Positions 50,705 to 60,487 are shown, counted from the stretch's first letter. The stretch is DNA of 64,000 nucleotides from Caldicellulosiruptor acetigenus (GCF_026914305.1 NZ_CP113866.1:2291001-2355000), one strand, 5' to 3'. Notes: a model not told the origin generated them from the sequence alone. A program made the numbers and translations.

Positions 50705-50924
50705 TGTCCTCTATCTCTCCTACTACAATATTGTATCTCCTCAAAAGATACTCCTCTTCCTTTGTCTTAATCTCAACTGCTCTCACAGGAATCTTAGATA
50801 TGTCAGGCTCTTCAAACTTTGTCTCAAAATCTACAATAAAATATATTTTGCCCTCTGGACTCCTCAAAATCTCGTTTGTAACTACTAATTTCTTGCCCCC
50901 AACTTCTATTTCTTTCCCACACAT
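50685..50924 (-). CDS. Small unknown protein upstream of the glycosyltransferase
   Basis: A 79-residue soluble, acidic protein, AAAGGTAG 7 bases before ATG. It is beta-rich (GGKKLVVTNEILRSPEGKIYFIVDFETKF, then IKTKEEEYLLRRYNIVVG). It overlaps the glycosyltransferase start by 20 bp, so it was part of that operon. No family is recognised; it may be an accessory or regulator of the glycosyltransferase. Its partner is now broken. Confidence 0.6.
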   Translation of the reverse strand: MCGKEIEVGGKKLVVTNEILRSPEGKIYFIVDFETKFEEPDISKIPVRAVEIKTKEEEYLLRRYNIVVGEIEDNVEYRF

Positions 50925-50993
50925 CTTAATTTCTACCTTTACCCTCCTATGCTTTATTACCCTGATTTACACAAAAGAAGAATTTATATGCAA

Positions 50994-51023
50994 ATCTTAT
51001 CCTTCACATCTTTATATTGTCAA
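50994..51023 (-). promoter_or_regulatory. Candidate promoter of the broken glycosyltransferase operon
   Basis: On the minus strand TTGACA (51018-51023), an 18-bp spacer and TAAGAT (50994-50999) lie 70 bp before the 79-residue gene. The rest of the 443-bp gap (50925-51367) is T-rich and shows no gene, but contains the LacI-type operator at 51245-51261. Confidence 0.5.
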
Positions 51024-51244
51024 TCTCGTTTTTTCTTTTTTTTTAATTAATTTTTGTGATTTTTTCAATATAAAATTTCTCTTTCTCTAAATATCTTAAA
51101 ATTTCTTCAATTTTCTCTTATTTTTATAACAAGCAAAGATCAACCATGGTAGTTCCGTGGTCAGTCTTTGTATTATTTTTCATGTCAAATATAGTAGCTC
51201 ACAAACAAGAATATTCTATCTGTGCTTTATTTGAATCTAACTTT

Positions 51245-51261
51245 ATCGAAAATATTTCGGT
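51245..51261. promoter_or_regulatory. LacI-family operator upstream of first GH65 gene
   Basis: ATCGAAAATATTTCGGT contains the near-palindrome CGAAAATATTTCG. It matches the site before the binding-protein gene (58016-58029, inverted: CGAAAACATTTCCG) at 12 of 14 positions. It lies 107 bp before the first GH65 gene and probably controls it through the LacI regulator at 53783. Confidence 0.6.
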
Positions 51262-51367
51262 AACATTCCCAAAACATATTTAAAAAGTAACTTCCAGCCA
51301 TTGACTGTAAAATTATAATAAGGTATGATTACATAAAAAAGATTTTGCTGCGAAAGGAGAATACAGC

Positions 51368-53713
51368 TTGAGAAAGCTTCCCAAAAAGCAAGCTATATTT
51401 TTGCCAGATGAGTGGAACATAATAGAAGAGGGATTTCATCCTGAAAATAATTTTATACTTGAGACCATATTTACAGTTGCAAATGGATATTTGGGCCTGA
51501 GAGGAAACTTGGATGAAGATTTCCCCGACAAAAATCAAAGTTTTAAAGCAACGTATATCAACGGTTTTTATGAAGAGTATGATATAACCTATCCAGAGGG
51601 TGGATATGGATTTGCAAAGCGCGGCGAGGCAATGGTAAATGTGGCTGATGTGAAGACATTTGAAATAATAGTTGAGGGTGAAAAATTCAATCTGGTCAGT
51701 AGCAAAATTTACAAGCACGTCAGAAAACTTGATATGAAAAGTGGGACATTAGTACGCGAAGCAATCTGGGAATCTAACAGTGGCCGAAAAATTTATGTTG
51801 TATTTGAACGACTTACATGCTTTAAAAGACAGCATTTAGGAGCAATCAACGTCAGAATAAAACCTCTTAATTTTTCTGGCAGAATAAAAATTGTAAGCAA
51901 AATAGATGGAAACTCTTCAAATCTTCTTGAGACAGAAGATGTGAGGGTCGGCTCTGGAATAGAAAAATTCCCTTTTAAAACAATTAAAGCTTACTGTGAT
52001 GAACTTAATGGCTTTTTGATGCAGAAAACCAAAAAGAGCAGGCTCTCATATGGCTGTATGGTAGATCATGTTTTGGGCTTTGACGATTTTCAATATAAAT
52101 CTTTTGCTGACAAAGAAAAAAACCTTGTCGTATTTGAGATTGAATTTGATGCAACCAAAGATATGGAATATAATTTGACAAAATATTTTTCATATTTTAC
52201 ACAAAGAGATGTTGAAGAAGATTTGATTGAAGAGCGCTGCGCTGCTGAAATACTTGAGGCAAAAAAGATGGGATTTGAAAATCTTTTGAAAGAACAAAGA
52301 GAATTTTTAGACATCTTTTGGGAAAATGCTGATGTTGTGGTAAAAGGAGATATAAATATTCAGCAAGCTATAAGATTTAGTCTATTTTCGCTGCTTCAAT
52401 CAACAGGCACGAACGGTATTTCAAATATTACCGCAAAAGGTCTTACAGGTGAAGGTTACGGCGGACATTATTTCTGGGACTCCGAAATTTATATAATTCC
52501 ATTTTTCATATATACCCAGCCAAAAATTGCAAAAATGCTTCTTTTATATAGATACAACATTTTAGATGCAGCAAGAAAGCGGGCAAAAGAACTTCACCAC
52601 AGAGGAGCACTATATCCCTGGCGAACAATTGCAGGGAAAGAGTGTTCTGCATATTTCCCAGCAGGGACTGCTCAATACCATATAAACGCTGATATTGTAT
52701 ATGCTATAAAAAAGTATTTTGAAGCAACAGATGATTTGGAATTCATAAAAAACTATGGTGCAGAGATTGTATTTGAAGTTGCAAGATTCTACGCAGAACT
52801 TGGACATTTCAGTGAAGCAAAAGGCGGAAAATTTTGCATATTTTGTGTCACCGGTCCTGATGAGTATACTGCGCTTGTTGACAACAACGCTTATACAAAC
52901 TACATGGTAAAGATGACCCTTGAGTTTGCTACAGAGCTTTATAATCTATTGAAAGAAAAAGATAGTAATGCTCTTGAGAAACTTTGCAGAAAAATTGAGC
53001 TTTCAAGAGATGAAGTCTTGCTCTGGAAAACCATTGCAAATAACATGTATCTGCCGTACAATCCAGAGCTGAAAATTATTCCTCAGGACGATTCATTCAT
53101 CTATAAAAAGAGGCTTGATTTGTCAAAAATTCCAGAGAGTCAGTTCCCTCTTCTTTTGAACTGGCATTATTTAGACATCTATAGATATCAGGTTTGCAAA
53201 CAGCCAGACGTTCTTTTGCTCATTTACCTTTTGAGAGAAAACTTTACATTTGAGGATTTAAAAAATAACTATGAATACTATGAACCCATTACAACACACG
53301 ACTCGTCACTCTCACCTGCAATCTTTAGCATCCTAGCAGCAGAGCTTGGGTACTTAGACAAAGCATACGAATACTTTGTATATACAGCAAGAATGGACCT
53401 TGACGATTTAAATAACAACACAAAAGATGGAATTCACGCTGCTTGTATGGGCGGTGCTTGGCAAGCTTTGGTATTCGGTTTTGGTGGAATGAGAACAAAC
53501 AAAGGTGTACTTTCCTTTGCTCCAAAGCTTCCTGAAAGGCTTGAATGTTTATCGTTCAAAGTAAGATACAAGGGAAAAGTTTTGAACGTGGAAATCACAA
53601 AAGACAAAGCTTTCTATACACTTCTGGAAGGTGAAAGTATTCAGCTTTCACACTATGGTAGCAGTTTTGAATTGAAAAGAGGACAGACTAAAGAATTTAT
53701 ACTTGCTAATTAA
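51368..53713 (+). CDS. GH65 disaccharide phosphorylase (first)
   Basis: A 781-residue inverting phosphorylase; the TTG start follows AAAGGAGA. An N-terminal beta-sandwich (about 1-290) precedes the (alpha/alpha)6 barrel. The catalytic Glu499 is in VTGPDEYTALVDNNAYTN, and the phosphate-binding motif is THDSSLSPAIFS. GH65 enzymes split maltose, trehalose, kojibiose or nigerose with phosphate to beta-glucose 1-phosphate and glucose; the exact substrate cannot be set here. It is cytoplasmic, convergent with lacI, and preceded by a LacI-type operator. Confidence 0.85.
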   Translation: MRKLPKKQAIFLPDEWNIIEEGFHPENNFILETIFTVANGYLGLRGNLDEDFPDKNQSFKATYINGFYEEYDITYPEGGYGFAKRGEAMVNVADVKTFEIIVEGEKFNLVSSKIYKHVRKLDMKSGTLVREAIWESNSGRKIYVVFERLTCFKRQHLGAINVRIKPLNFSGRIKIVSKIDGNSSNLLETEDVRVGSGIEKFPFKTIKAYCDELNGFLMQKTKKSRLSYGCMVDHVLGFDDFQYKSFADKEKNLVVFEIEFDATKDMEYNLTKYFSYFTQRDVEEDLIEERCAAEILEAKKMGFENLLKEQREFLDIFWENADVVVKGDINIQQAIRFSLFSLLQSTGTNGISNITAKGLTGEGYGGHYFWDSEIYIIPFFIYTQPKIAKMLLLYRYNILDAARKRAKELHHRGALYPWRTIAGKECSAYFPAGTAQYHINADIVYAIKKYFEATDDLEFIKNYGAEIVFEVARFYAELGHFSEAKGGKFCIFCVTGPDEYTALVDNNAYTNYMVKMTLEFATELYNLLKEKDSNALEKLCRKIELSRDEVLLWKTIANNMYLPYNPELKIIPQDDSFIYKKRLDLSKIPESQFPLLLNWHYLDIYRYQVCKQPDVLLLIYLLRENFTFEDLKNNYEYYEPITTHDSSLSPAIFSILAAELGYLDKAYEYFVYTARMDLDDLNNNTKDGIHAACMGGAWQALVFGFGGMRTNKGVLSFAPKLPERLECLSFKVRYKGKVLNVEITKDKAFYTLLEGESIQLSHYGSSFELKRGQTKEFILAN

Positions 53714-53722
53714 AATTTTAAA

Positions 53723-53760
53723 GGCTGTGAGAAGATTTGCGTTTTCTTCTCACAGCCGTC
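53723..53760. terminator. Terminator between GH65 and lacI genes
   Basis: GGCTGTGAGAAG (53723-53734) and CTTCTCACAGCC (53746-53757) form a perfect 12-bp stem followed by GTCTTT, between convergent genes; TTTAAAATTTTAA follows on the minus strand. Confidence 0.8.
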
Positions 53761-53782
53761 TTTGAAAAGCTTACAAAGATAT

Positions 53783-54802
53783 TTAGCGCAGTCTTGCTGT
53801 TGATTCTCTTTTTACAAGCTCTGGCTCTAAAATAATGTGGTTTATGGGCTGCTTTGAAATCAGGTTCAAAAGCAAGTAAAAGGCTGATTTGCCCATCTCA
53901 CTCTTGTTCTGTCTTATTGTTGTAAGAGTGGGGGTGATGTAGCGTGCCAAGGATATATCGTCAAATCCAACAACCGAAACTTTTTTAGGCACATCCACAC
54001 CAAGTTCCTTTAATCTTTTTATAAGACCGATTGCCATCATGTCTGATGCAGCAAACACTGCTGTGACACCTTTCTGGACAAAATAGTCTGCTGCTTTAAA
54101 CCCACTTGCCTCTGTAAAATCACCTTCATAAATAAGTTCACTGTCAACCTGAAGTCCGTTCCTGCTCAGTGCTAATATATAACCGTTTAATCTTTCTTGG
54201 CTGACATATGCTTTTTTGTGACCATTCAAAAACCCTATTCTTTTGTGTCCAAGGTTAATCAAATGTTCTGTTGCAAGCTGAGCACCTTTTAGGTTGTTTG
54301 TTGTCACATAACCTACATTTGAGTTTTTTATTGGAATGTCAAGCAATACAACAGGATAACTGCTTTTTTGTATTTCATTTAAATACTCATCATCCATTTT
54401 AAGTCCCATTATAAATGCACCTTCAAGCCCTTTTTCCTGCATAACTGCATCAAAAGAGATTTTCTTTTGTTCCTCTGAAGATGTTGAGAGCAAAACAACC
54501 TCATAACCATTGTCCATTGCAGCTTTCCTAAAGCTTATAAGTATCTCATAATAGAAAACACCGTATATACCTTCTTTCTCCATGTCTTCAATGAACAGTC
54601 CAACTCTTTTTGTTTTGTTTGTAACAAGACTTTTTGCAAAGATGTTTGGTGTGTAGTTTAGTTTTTTGGCCATCTCTATTACCTTGTCTCTTGTCTCCGG
54701 GCTTATATCTGAGTAATTATTGAGCGCCCTTGAAACAGTACTTGGCGACAGTCCCAAAGCTTTTGCAATATCTTTTATGGTCACATTCTTGTTCTTCCTC
54801 AT
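53783..54802 (-). CDS. LacI-family transcriptional regulator
   Basis: A 339-residue protein with GGGAG before ATG. The HTH (TIKDIAKALGLSPSTVSRALNN, residues 6-27) and hinge (YTPNIFAKSLVTNKTKRVGLF) are typical, followed by a periplasmic-binding-protein-like effector domain ending VKRESTARLR. A near-palindrome TGAAATGTTTCA lies 25 bp upstream of its start, suggesting autoregulation. It probably senses a disaccharide or its phosphate and controls both GH65 genes, pgmB and the transporter. Confidence 0.9.
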   Translation of the reverse strand: MRKNKNVTIKDIAKALGLSPSTVSRALNNYSDISPETRDKVIEMAKKLNYTPNIFAKSLVTNKTKRVGLFIEDMEKEGIYGVFYYEILISFRKAAMDNGYEVVLLSTSSEEQKKISFDAVMQEKGLEGAFIMGLKMDDEYLNEIQKSSYPVVLLDIPIKNSNVGYVTTNNLKGAQLATEHLINLGHKRIGFLNGHKKAYVSQERLNGYILALSRNGLQVDSELIYEGDFTEASGFKAADYFVQKGVTAVFAASDMMAIGLIKRLKELGVDVPKKVSVVGFDDISLARYITPTLTTIRQNKSEMGKSAFYLLLNLISKQPINHIILEPELVKRESTARLR

Positions 54803-54826
54803 TTTCTCGTTTCTCCCTCTTATTTT

Positions 54827-54838
54827 TGAAATGTTTCA
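54827..54838. promoter_or_regulatory. Candidate LacI operator at the lacI gene
   Basis: TGAAATGTTTCA is a near-palindrome that fits the core of the other sites (GAAAnnTTTC). It lies 25 bp upstream of the regulator start. Confidence 0.4.
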
Positions 54839-54893
54839 CTAAAACCTTGAAATTAATTATACACTTTCTTTGCCTTCTGTTTCAATACTTTTG

Positions 54894-55727
54894 TTATTCT
54901 TTAAGCCCTGTTGTGACTATTCCCCTGACGAAATATTTCTGAAATGCTACGAAAACTATTATGGTTGGCAAAGAAAGAAGGATTGCTCCTGCCAAAACCT
55001 GGTTCCAAAATTGATAGTACTGACCGTAAAATGAGTTGAGTCCTACCGGCAGGGTATACAGCTCTTCAGACGAAGCTATAATGCTTGGCCACATGAAACT
55101 GTTCCAGTTGCCCACAAATATGAATATAGCTTGAGTGGCCAAAGCTGGCAATGATAGCGGTAAGAATATTTTAAAGAATATTCCAAACCGTGACAGCCCG
55201 TCAATCAATGCAGCTTCTTCTAAATCCTTGGGAATTGTCAAAAAATACTGGCGCATAAAAAATATATAAAAAGCACTCACAAGCCATGGAATGATTAATC
55301 CCTTGTACGAATCAATCCAGCCAAGTTTGTTTAGAATAAGGTAAATAGGAATCAAGAGTACCTGCCCAGGTATCATCATTGTGCCTATGATAATGTAAAA
55401 AACAACCTTCTTAAATGGGAAGTTTAGCCTTGCAAGAGCATATGCTGCCATGGAATTGAAAAGCAGATTGCCAGCTGTTACAGCCACTGCAACCACAAAG
55501 CTGTTAAAAAGCCACCTCATAAACGGAAACTCTGTCGTGATATATTTATAGCTACTGAAGCTCAGCTTTCCAAAATCAACAGAGAATTTTGTCACATCTT
55601 CTACAGGTTTTAAAGAAGTTATAACTGCAATAAGGTATGGTACCAAGGTTATCAGTGCTCATAAAATGCAGATTGTATATAGCACTATTTTGACTCCAAT
55701 CCCATAGGTACTTTCCTTCTTCCACAC
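54894..55727 (-). pseudogene. Sugar ABC permease (MalG-type) with in-frame TGA
   Basis: From a GTG at 55727 (after GGAGATG) the frame reads MWKKESTYGIGVKIVLYTIC and IL, then TGA (55661-55659), then ALITLVPYLIAVITSLKP..., a normal CUT1 permease to 54894 (277 codons, family-typical). The stop falls in the first membrane helix, where a Trp or other hydrophobic residue is expected, so TGG to TGA is likely. The EAA-loop region (EEAALIDGLSRFGIFFKIFLPLS) is intact. A restart at a TTG (55646) gives 250 residues without the first helix and without a good ribosome site. Probably inactive or much reduced. Confidence 0.8.
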
Positions 55728-55770
55728 CTTTTTCTCATCTCCTTTTTCGATAATCCAGAAAAATTATTAC

Positions 55771-56658
55771 TTAATATGACATTTCCTCGCCAAAAAACTT
55801 TCGCTGAATTAATGTCAATGCAAAGATAATCCCAAACACAACAAACGCCATAGCTGAGGCAACTCCCATGTTGAACTCTTTAAAAGCTGTTCTGTATATC
55901 ATCACAACCATTGTCATTGCTTTTCCCATGGGACCACCATCAGAACCGCCTATAATGTATGATAAATCAAACATCTGGAGAGTGCTAATAAAAGATACAA
56001 CTGTGTTGAAAAATATCATCGGTTTTAAAAGAGGTACTGTGATTTTAAGAAGCTTTGTAAGCTCTCCTGCACCTTCAACTTCTGCAGCTTCATAAAGCTG
56101 GTCTGGAATTGTTGAAAGCCCAGACAAAAATGTAACCATATAAAACCCTACAGACCCCCAAACAGCAACACTCACAATTGCGGGCATCACAAAAGAAGGT
56201 TCATTGAACCAGTTTCGAGGAGTAATCCCAATATGCCTTAAAATCTGATTCACAAGTCCATCTGTTTTGTACAAAAACAGAAATATAATCGATACTGCTA
56301 CAGGTGATGTAACCGTGGGAAGATAATATGTTGTCCTGAAAAACTCCTTGAATTTCACCTTATCATTTACTATCACAGCTAAAATGAGAGCAATAATAAG
56401 CTGAGTAGGAACAACTAAAACAGAATAATAAAGTGTGTTAAGGATAGAATCTAAAAACATCTTGTTTGTCAGCGCTTCTTTATAGTTAGCAAGGCCTACA
56501 AATTTAGGTGGAGCATCTCCTAAGAATGAAAAGTTCTGAAAACTTATTACAAAAGCCTTTACAAGCGGGTAAGCAAAAAATACACAAAAAGACAGTATAT
56601 AAGGAAGCAGCATGACAAAAGCTGTCAAGTATTCTTGCGTTTTTGTTCTATTTCTCAT
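55771..56658 (-). CDS. Sugar ABC permease (MalF-type)
   Basis: A 295-residue CUT1 permease, GGGGGAT before ATG. Six membrane helices and the EAA motif (YEAAEVEGAGELTKLLKITVPLLKP, about 205-229) bind the ATPase. It pairs with the downstream permease. No ATPase gene is in this locus; a shared MsmX-type ATPase elsewhere is likely. Confidence 0.9.
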   Translation of the reverse strand: MRNRTKTQEYLTAFVMLLPYILSFCVFFAYPLVKAFVISFQNFSFLGDAPPKFVGLANYKEALTNKMFLDSILNTLYYSVLVVPTQLIIALILAVIVNDKVKFKEFFRTTYYLPTVTSPVAVSIIFLFLYKTDGLVNQILRHIGITPRNWFNEPSFVMPAIVSVAVWGSVGFYMVTFLSGLSTIPDQLYEAAEVEGAGELTKLLKITVPLLKPMIFFNTVVSFISTLQMFDLSYIIGGSDGGPMGKAMTMVVMIYRTAFKEFNMGVASAMAFVVFGIIFALTLIQRKFFGEEMSY

Positions 56659-56701
56659 TTTTTATTCACATCCCCCTATAACTTACAGTTATATTCTTAT
56701 A

Positions 56702-56739
56702 AATCAAGGCAGGCTTTTTTACCTGCCTTGATTATTTTT
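56702..56739 (-). terminator. Hairpin between binding-protein and permease genes
   Basis: AATCAAGGCAGG (56702-56713) and CCTGCCTTGATT (56722-56733) form a perfect 12-bp stem. On the transcribed minus strand it is followed by TATAAGAAT, with little U-run. It lies 25 bp after the binding-protein stop, where partial termination or mRNA protection gives more binding protein than permease. Confidence 0.7.
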
Positions 56740-56757
56740 CAGGTAGTATCTTCTATT

Positions 56758-57984
56758 TTACTTCATGATTTGCTTTACTCTTTCCTCAATGTTCTTCTTA
56801 AGGTCATACTTCTTGCCAATTACATAGTCTTCAAATGCTTTGTTGAAGACATCCACAACTTTTGTGCCATCCAGACCATAGAAATAGACCTGCGCATATT
56901 TTGCGCCATCGACAAGTGCCTTTCTCTCTGGATAAGTCTTAGCAAAGTTTGCACCTGCGCTCTTTAATGAAGGAAGTGCCAGACCTGCTTCAACCACATA
57001 CTTTTGCCCGCCTTCTCCTGTTAAGAATCTTATAAGTTTGAATGCTTCAGGTTTGTGCTTTGAATTCTTGCTCATTACATATGCAACGGTGAATGCCATT
57101 GTTGACTTGCCAGCTGGTCCTGCGGGAAGTTCTGCAATTCCATATGAGTCTTTTGGTATCTTTCTGTCGTTTAAGAATGGAATCATCCAGCCACCTTCAA
57201 TTGTCATAGCAGCTTTCTTGTCAGCAAATGCATCACCAACCCAGCCAGCACCTAAATCCTTCGGTGTCTTGCATATTCCTTCTTTGAAAAGGTCAAGCGC
57301 AAATTTTAAACCTTCCAAAGCTTTCGGGTCTGTAAAGACTGGCTTTTCGCCATCAAATACTTTACCACCATTTTGATATGCAAAAGGTTGAATTCTTGCA
57401 AGTTCAAGGTTCATGGTAAGACCTACAACCTTGTCTGTTGTAAGTTTTTTAGCATACTCTTTCAGCTCCTGCCATGTCTTTGGTGGCTGTGTAAGACCTG
57501 CTTGTTTGAACATCTCTTTGTTGTAGAACAAAACTAATGTATTGTAGTCTTTTGGAAGTCCATACACTTTCCCTTTGTAGATGAATGGCTGAAGAAGTGA
57601 TGACTCATAACCAATTGTTTTGACATTGTACTTCTTCATCCAGCTATCAAGCGGCTCTAAGACATTCTTTGCAATGTACTGCCAAGCTGGCATTGAATCC
57701 ATGTAAAAGATATCAGGTTCTGTTTTAGATGCCATGAGAAGTTGCATCTTTTGATTATAGTCACCGACAATTTCAACTAATTTAATATCGACATTGGGAT
57801 AGAGCTTTTTGAAGGCTGCGATTTGGTTTTGAACAATCTTCTTCTCAGCAGGAGAAGATGCCCACGCACCCAGCTTTAAAGTTATCTTGGAAGTGCCAAA
57901 AACATCTTTTTGCGTAATAAACGCTCCTGCAACCAAGGAAAGTAGGAAAATTAGCGTTAATAAAACTGTTAGAAATTTTTTCAT
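56758..57984 (-). CDS. Sugar ABC substrate-binding protein, no lipobox Cys
   Basis: A 408-residue family 1 (MalE-type) binding protein, GGGAGG before ATG. The N-terminus (MKKFLTVLLTLIFLLSLVAG) looks like a signal peptide but the lipobox position is Ala (LVAGAF), so no lipid anchor is expected. It may be cleaved by signal peptidase I and released, or stay anchored by the uncleaved helix. Later motifs include MTIEGGWMIPFL and PAGPAGKSTMAF, near the hinge. It captures the disaccharide for the two permeases. Transcription starts from a LacI-controlled promoter. Confidence 0.88.
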   Translation of the reverse strand: MKKFLTVLLTLIFLLSLVAGAFITQKDVFGTSKITLKLGAWASSPAEKKIVQNQIAAFKKLYPNVDIKLVEIVGDYNQKMQLLMASKTEPDIFYMDSMPAWQYIAKNVLEPLDSWMKKYNVKTIGYESSLLQPFIYKGKVYGLPKDYNTLVLFYNKEMFKQAGLTQPPKTWQELKEYAKKLTTDKVVGLTMNLELARIQPFAYQNGGKVFDGEKPVFTDPKALEGLKFALDLFKEGICKTPKDLGAGWVGDAFADKKAAMTIEGGWMIPFLNDRKIPKDSYGIAELPAGPAGKSTMAFTVAYVMSKNSKHKPEAFKLIRFLTGEGGQKYVVEAGLALPSLKSAGANFAKTYPERKALVDGAKYAQVYFYGLDGTKVVDVFNKAFEDYVIGKKYDLKKNIEERVKQIMK

Positions 57985-58015
57985 AAAACAAACCTCCCTT
58001 TTGAATTAAATATTT

Positions 58016-58066
58016 CGGAAATGTTTTCGATAATTTTATTATACAACAAGTTAGTAATTTTGTCTA
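58016..58066 (-). promoter_or_regulatory. Promoter with LacI operator for the transporter operon
   Basis: On the minus strand TAGACA (58061-58066), a 17-bp spacer and TATAAT (58038-58043) drive the binding-protein gene. The operator CGAAAACATTTCCG (58016-58029) overlaps the start region, so a bound LacI protein would block transcription. Confidence 0.65.
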
Positions 58067-58170
58067 TAGGTTTTTTATTTGATTTTCGAATTTTGTTTAT
58101 TAAGCATAAGCAATGCTGTTTCATATGGTCCAAGCTTTCAAACTTTTTTCGAAATCTTTTCGTGAAATTA

Positions 58171-58205
58171 AACTCCCTGTGAAAAATTTTTTCCCACAGG
58201 GAGTT
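58171..58205 (-). terminator. Terminator of the second GH65 gene
   Basis: AACTCCCTGTG and CACAGGGAGTT form a perfect 11-bp stem 15 bp after the GH65 stop, followed on the minus strand by TAATTTC. Confidence 0.7.
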
Positions 58206-58219
58206 GCAAGTCAAAAAGG

Positions 58220-60487
58220 CTATAAGACCACTTCTTTATCTCTTATCTTGAGTTTTACTCTGCTTTTGTCTACTCTTTTTCTGATTTCAATATTTTCCTT
58301 GGTTACAACAAAATCCAACAAGTTTCCTTTCCACCAGATGCTAAATTTCAAAGCTTCCCATTTTTCAGGAAGCCACGGATTGACAGATAGAACATCATCC
58401 TTTTCCACTTTTAAACCTCCAAAACCAAATATCAAAGCTTGCCATGTGCCGCCCAAAGATGCAGCGTGGATTCCTAAGGCAGTGTTGCCCTGATTGTCTT
58501 CAAGGTCTGTCAAAGCGGTACGCATAAAGTTTATATATGCTCTTTTTGTCTCACCCACTCTTACTCCCATTAAAGCATAGATGCTCGGGCTCAATGACGA
58601 TTTGTGCATTGTCCTTTTTTCGTAGTAATCATAGTTTATTTTCATAACCTCTTCATCAAACTGGTCGCCAAGCAAATACAAAAGCATCACAACATCTGCC
58701 TGTTTTATGAGCTGATAATCATTCAGCTTGTCAAGCTCAACACCTTCTGGCCAGACTGGCATATTGTTGCTGTCGTATTCTTTAATAACAAAATCTTTAA
58801 GATTAAAGTATCCCTCAAACTGTTCAATTAGCTTTGTTTCAGGATGGTATGGAATATAAATCTTTGATGCAACTTTTAGCCAGTTCAAAGGTTCATCTTC
58901 TGATAAGTTTATTTTTCCTACTAACCTTTCAAAATGGCTGGGGTAATTTTCCTTTAAGCGTTTCAATACTTCATAAGCCTTTTCTAAGTTCCACTTTGCA
59001 AGATAATTGGTGTAGGCATTGTTGTTGCAATGTTCATGGAACTCATCCGGACCTATCACATCATTTATTTCATACCTATCCTTTTCTTCATTGTATTTAC
59101 AAATAGAAGCCCAAAACCTTGCTGTTTCAATCACAATTTCCGCACCATAGTTTAAAAGAAACTCTATGTCATCTGTTGCACGCACATACTCTAAAACTGC
59201 AAAGGCTATGTCTGCTGAAATATGATATTCTATATCCCCTGTCCATATTCGAACAGGTTTGCCAAGATAATCGTACCCCCACTTTGGTGTCTCCTCTTGT
59301 CCGGTGTCTGCAGACTCCCAGGGGAATTGCGCACCTTTGTATCCATTTTTCCTTGCGTTCTCTCTTGCAGCGTCCAAAAGATTGTACCTGTACATCAGCA
59401 TTGCCCTTGCAGCTTTCGGATTTGTGTAAATGTAAAACGGGAGCATAAATATCTCTGTGTCCCAAAAGACATGTCCCTTGTAACCTTCTCCGTGAAGGCC
59501 TTTTGCACCAAGGCTTACACGTTCATCTTCTGGATTCGCCATACTAAGTAGATGGAAAACGTTGAATTTGAGACTTCTATCTGCAACCTCATCACCAATT
59601 ACCTCAAGCTTAGCAACATCCCAGAGTTTGTCATACTCTTCTATATGCTCAGAAAGCAGCCTCTCAACACCTAATTCTTTTGCTCTTTCAAGCTTGTTCT
59701 GTGAACTTTTAAAAATATCCTCAACATTTTCTCTCGAGGACACCAATACAATCAGCTTTACAATCTCATAACTTTTTCCTTCTTTTGCCTCAACTTCAAT
59801 GTTCTCGGTAATAATGCTTCCTAAATCTTTAACAAATCTATTAAAATAACATTTATGCCCATTTAATAAAACCTCTGTAGAACTTGCTATTCCCACTTTG
59901 TATCTTTCATCCTTTGTTGTAATGCCGAGGAATATACAGCTTTTGCAATCCTTTTTATCTTCTACTTCATAATGTTTTACTCTATCGTTTGGGATATCCT
60001 TAGAGTTCACGGTAGCAGCATCAATAAAACTTTCTACATTTAAAACTGCTGAGTAGTTCTCACAAATCACATTGTACTTTTGAACAATAAGATTTTTATT
60101 TTTCATGCTGACAAATCGAAATCCCTCTATTGATGTAATTCTACCCTTTTCATCTTTTAGTCTCAATTTTCTGAAAAGTAGTCCCTGTTTTAAGTCTAAA
60201 ACTCTCCTAAACTCAAGCACTTCACATTTCAAAGGATTCAGATATTCTCTATTTATATATATCCTAAGACCTATTGGATTTGGTAAATTCACAAGCTCTG
60301 TAACCTGAGCTGTGTCTTTGTCAAATACACCTGCTATGAAAGTTCCTGGTATCTCATCACAAAAAACCTCTTCGTTGATTCCTCTTATTCCTATATACCC
60401 ATTTGTAAGAGCAAAACAGGTTTCATGTTTATGTGAAACTCCAAAACTTTCCTGTTCAATCAGCCAGTTTTTTTCTGAAAGTTTCAT
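58220..60487 (-). CDS. GH65 disaccharide phosphorylase (second), kojibiose-type
   Basis: About 755 residues; the ATG at 60487 follows AGGAGG, while an upstream ATG (60538) would overlap pgmB and lacks a site. Beta-sandwich then (alpha/alpha)6 barrel. Catalytic Glu482 is in VIGPDEFHEHCNNNAYTN, and the phosphate motif is MHKSSLSPSIYA. The FHEH variant differs from the YTAL of the first GH65 protein and resembles kojibiose phosphorylases (from recollection). The reaction gives beta-glucose 1-phosphate, the substrate of PgmB encoded 13 bp upstream in the same operon. Confidence 0.85.
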   Translation of the reverse strand: MKLSEKNWLIEQESFGVSHKHETCFALTNGYIGIRGINEEVFCDEIPGTFIAGVFDKDTAQVTELVNLPNPIGLRIYINREYLNPLKCEVLEFRRVLDLKQGLLFRKLRLKDEKGRITSIEGFRFVSMKNKNLIVQKYNVICENYSAVLNVESFIDAATVNSKDIPNDRVKHYEVEDKKDCKSCIFLGITTKDERYKVGIASSTEVLLNGHKCYFNRFVKDLGSIITENIEVEAKEGKSYEIVKLIVLVSSRENVEDIFKSSQNKLERAKELGVERLLSEHIEEYDKLWDVAKLEVIGDEVADRSLKFNVFHLLSMANPEDERVSLGAKGLHGEGYKGHVFWDTEIFMLPFYIYTNPKAARAMLMYRYNLLDAARENARKNGYKGAQFPWESADTGQEETPKWGYDYLGKPVRIWTGDIEYHISADIAFAVLEYVRATDDIEFLLNYGAEIVIETARFWASICKYNEEKDRYEINDVIGPDEFHEHCNNNAYTNYLAKWNLEKAYEVLKRLKENYPSHFERLVGKINLSEDEPLNWLKVASKIYIPYHPETKLIEQFEGYFNLKDFVIKEYDSNNMPVWPEGVELDKLNDYQLIKQADVVMLLYLLGDQFDEEVMKINYDYYEKRTMHKSSLSPSIYALMGVRVGETKRAYINFMRTALTDLEDNQGNTALGIHAASLGGTWQALIFGFGGLKVEKDDVLSVNPWLPEKWEALKFSIWWKGNLLDFVVTKENIEIRKRVDKSRVKLKIRDKEVVL

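Noticed and set aside
55646..55648. TTG at 55646 as the true permease start
   Set aside because: It lacks a ribosome site and removes most of the first membrane helix; upstream codons in the same frame encode a normal N-terminus.
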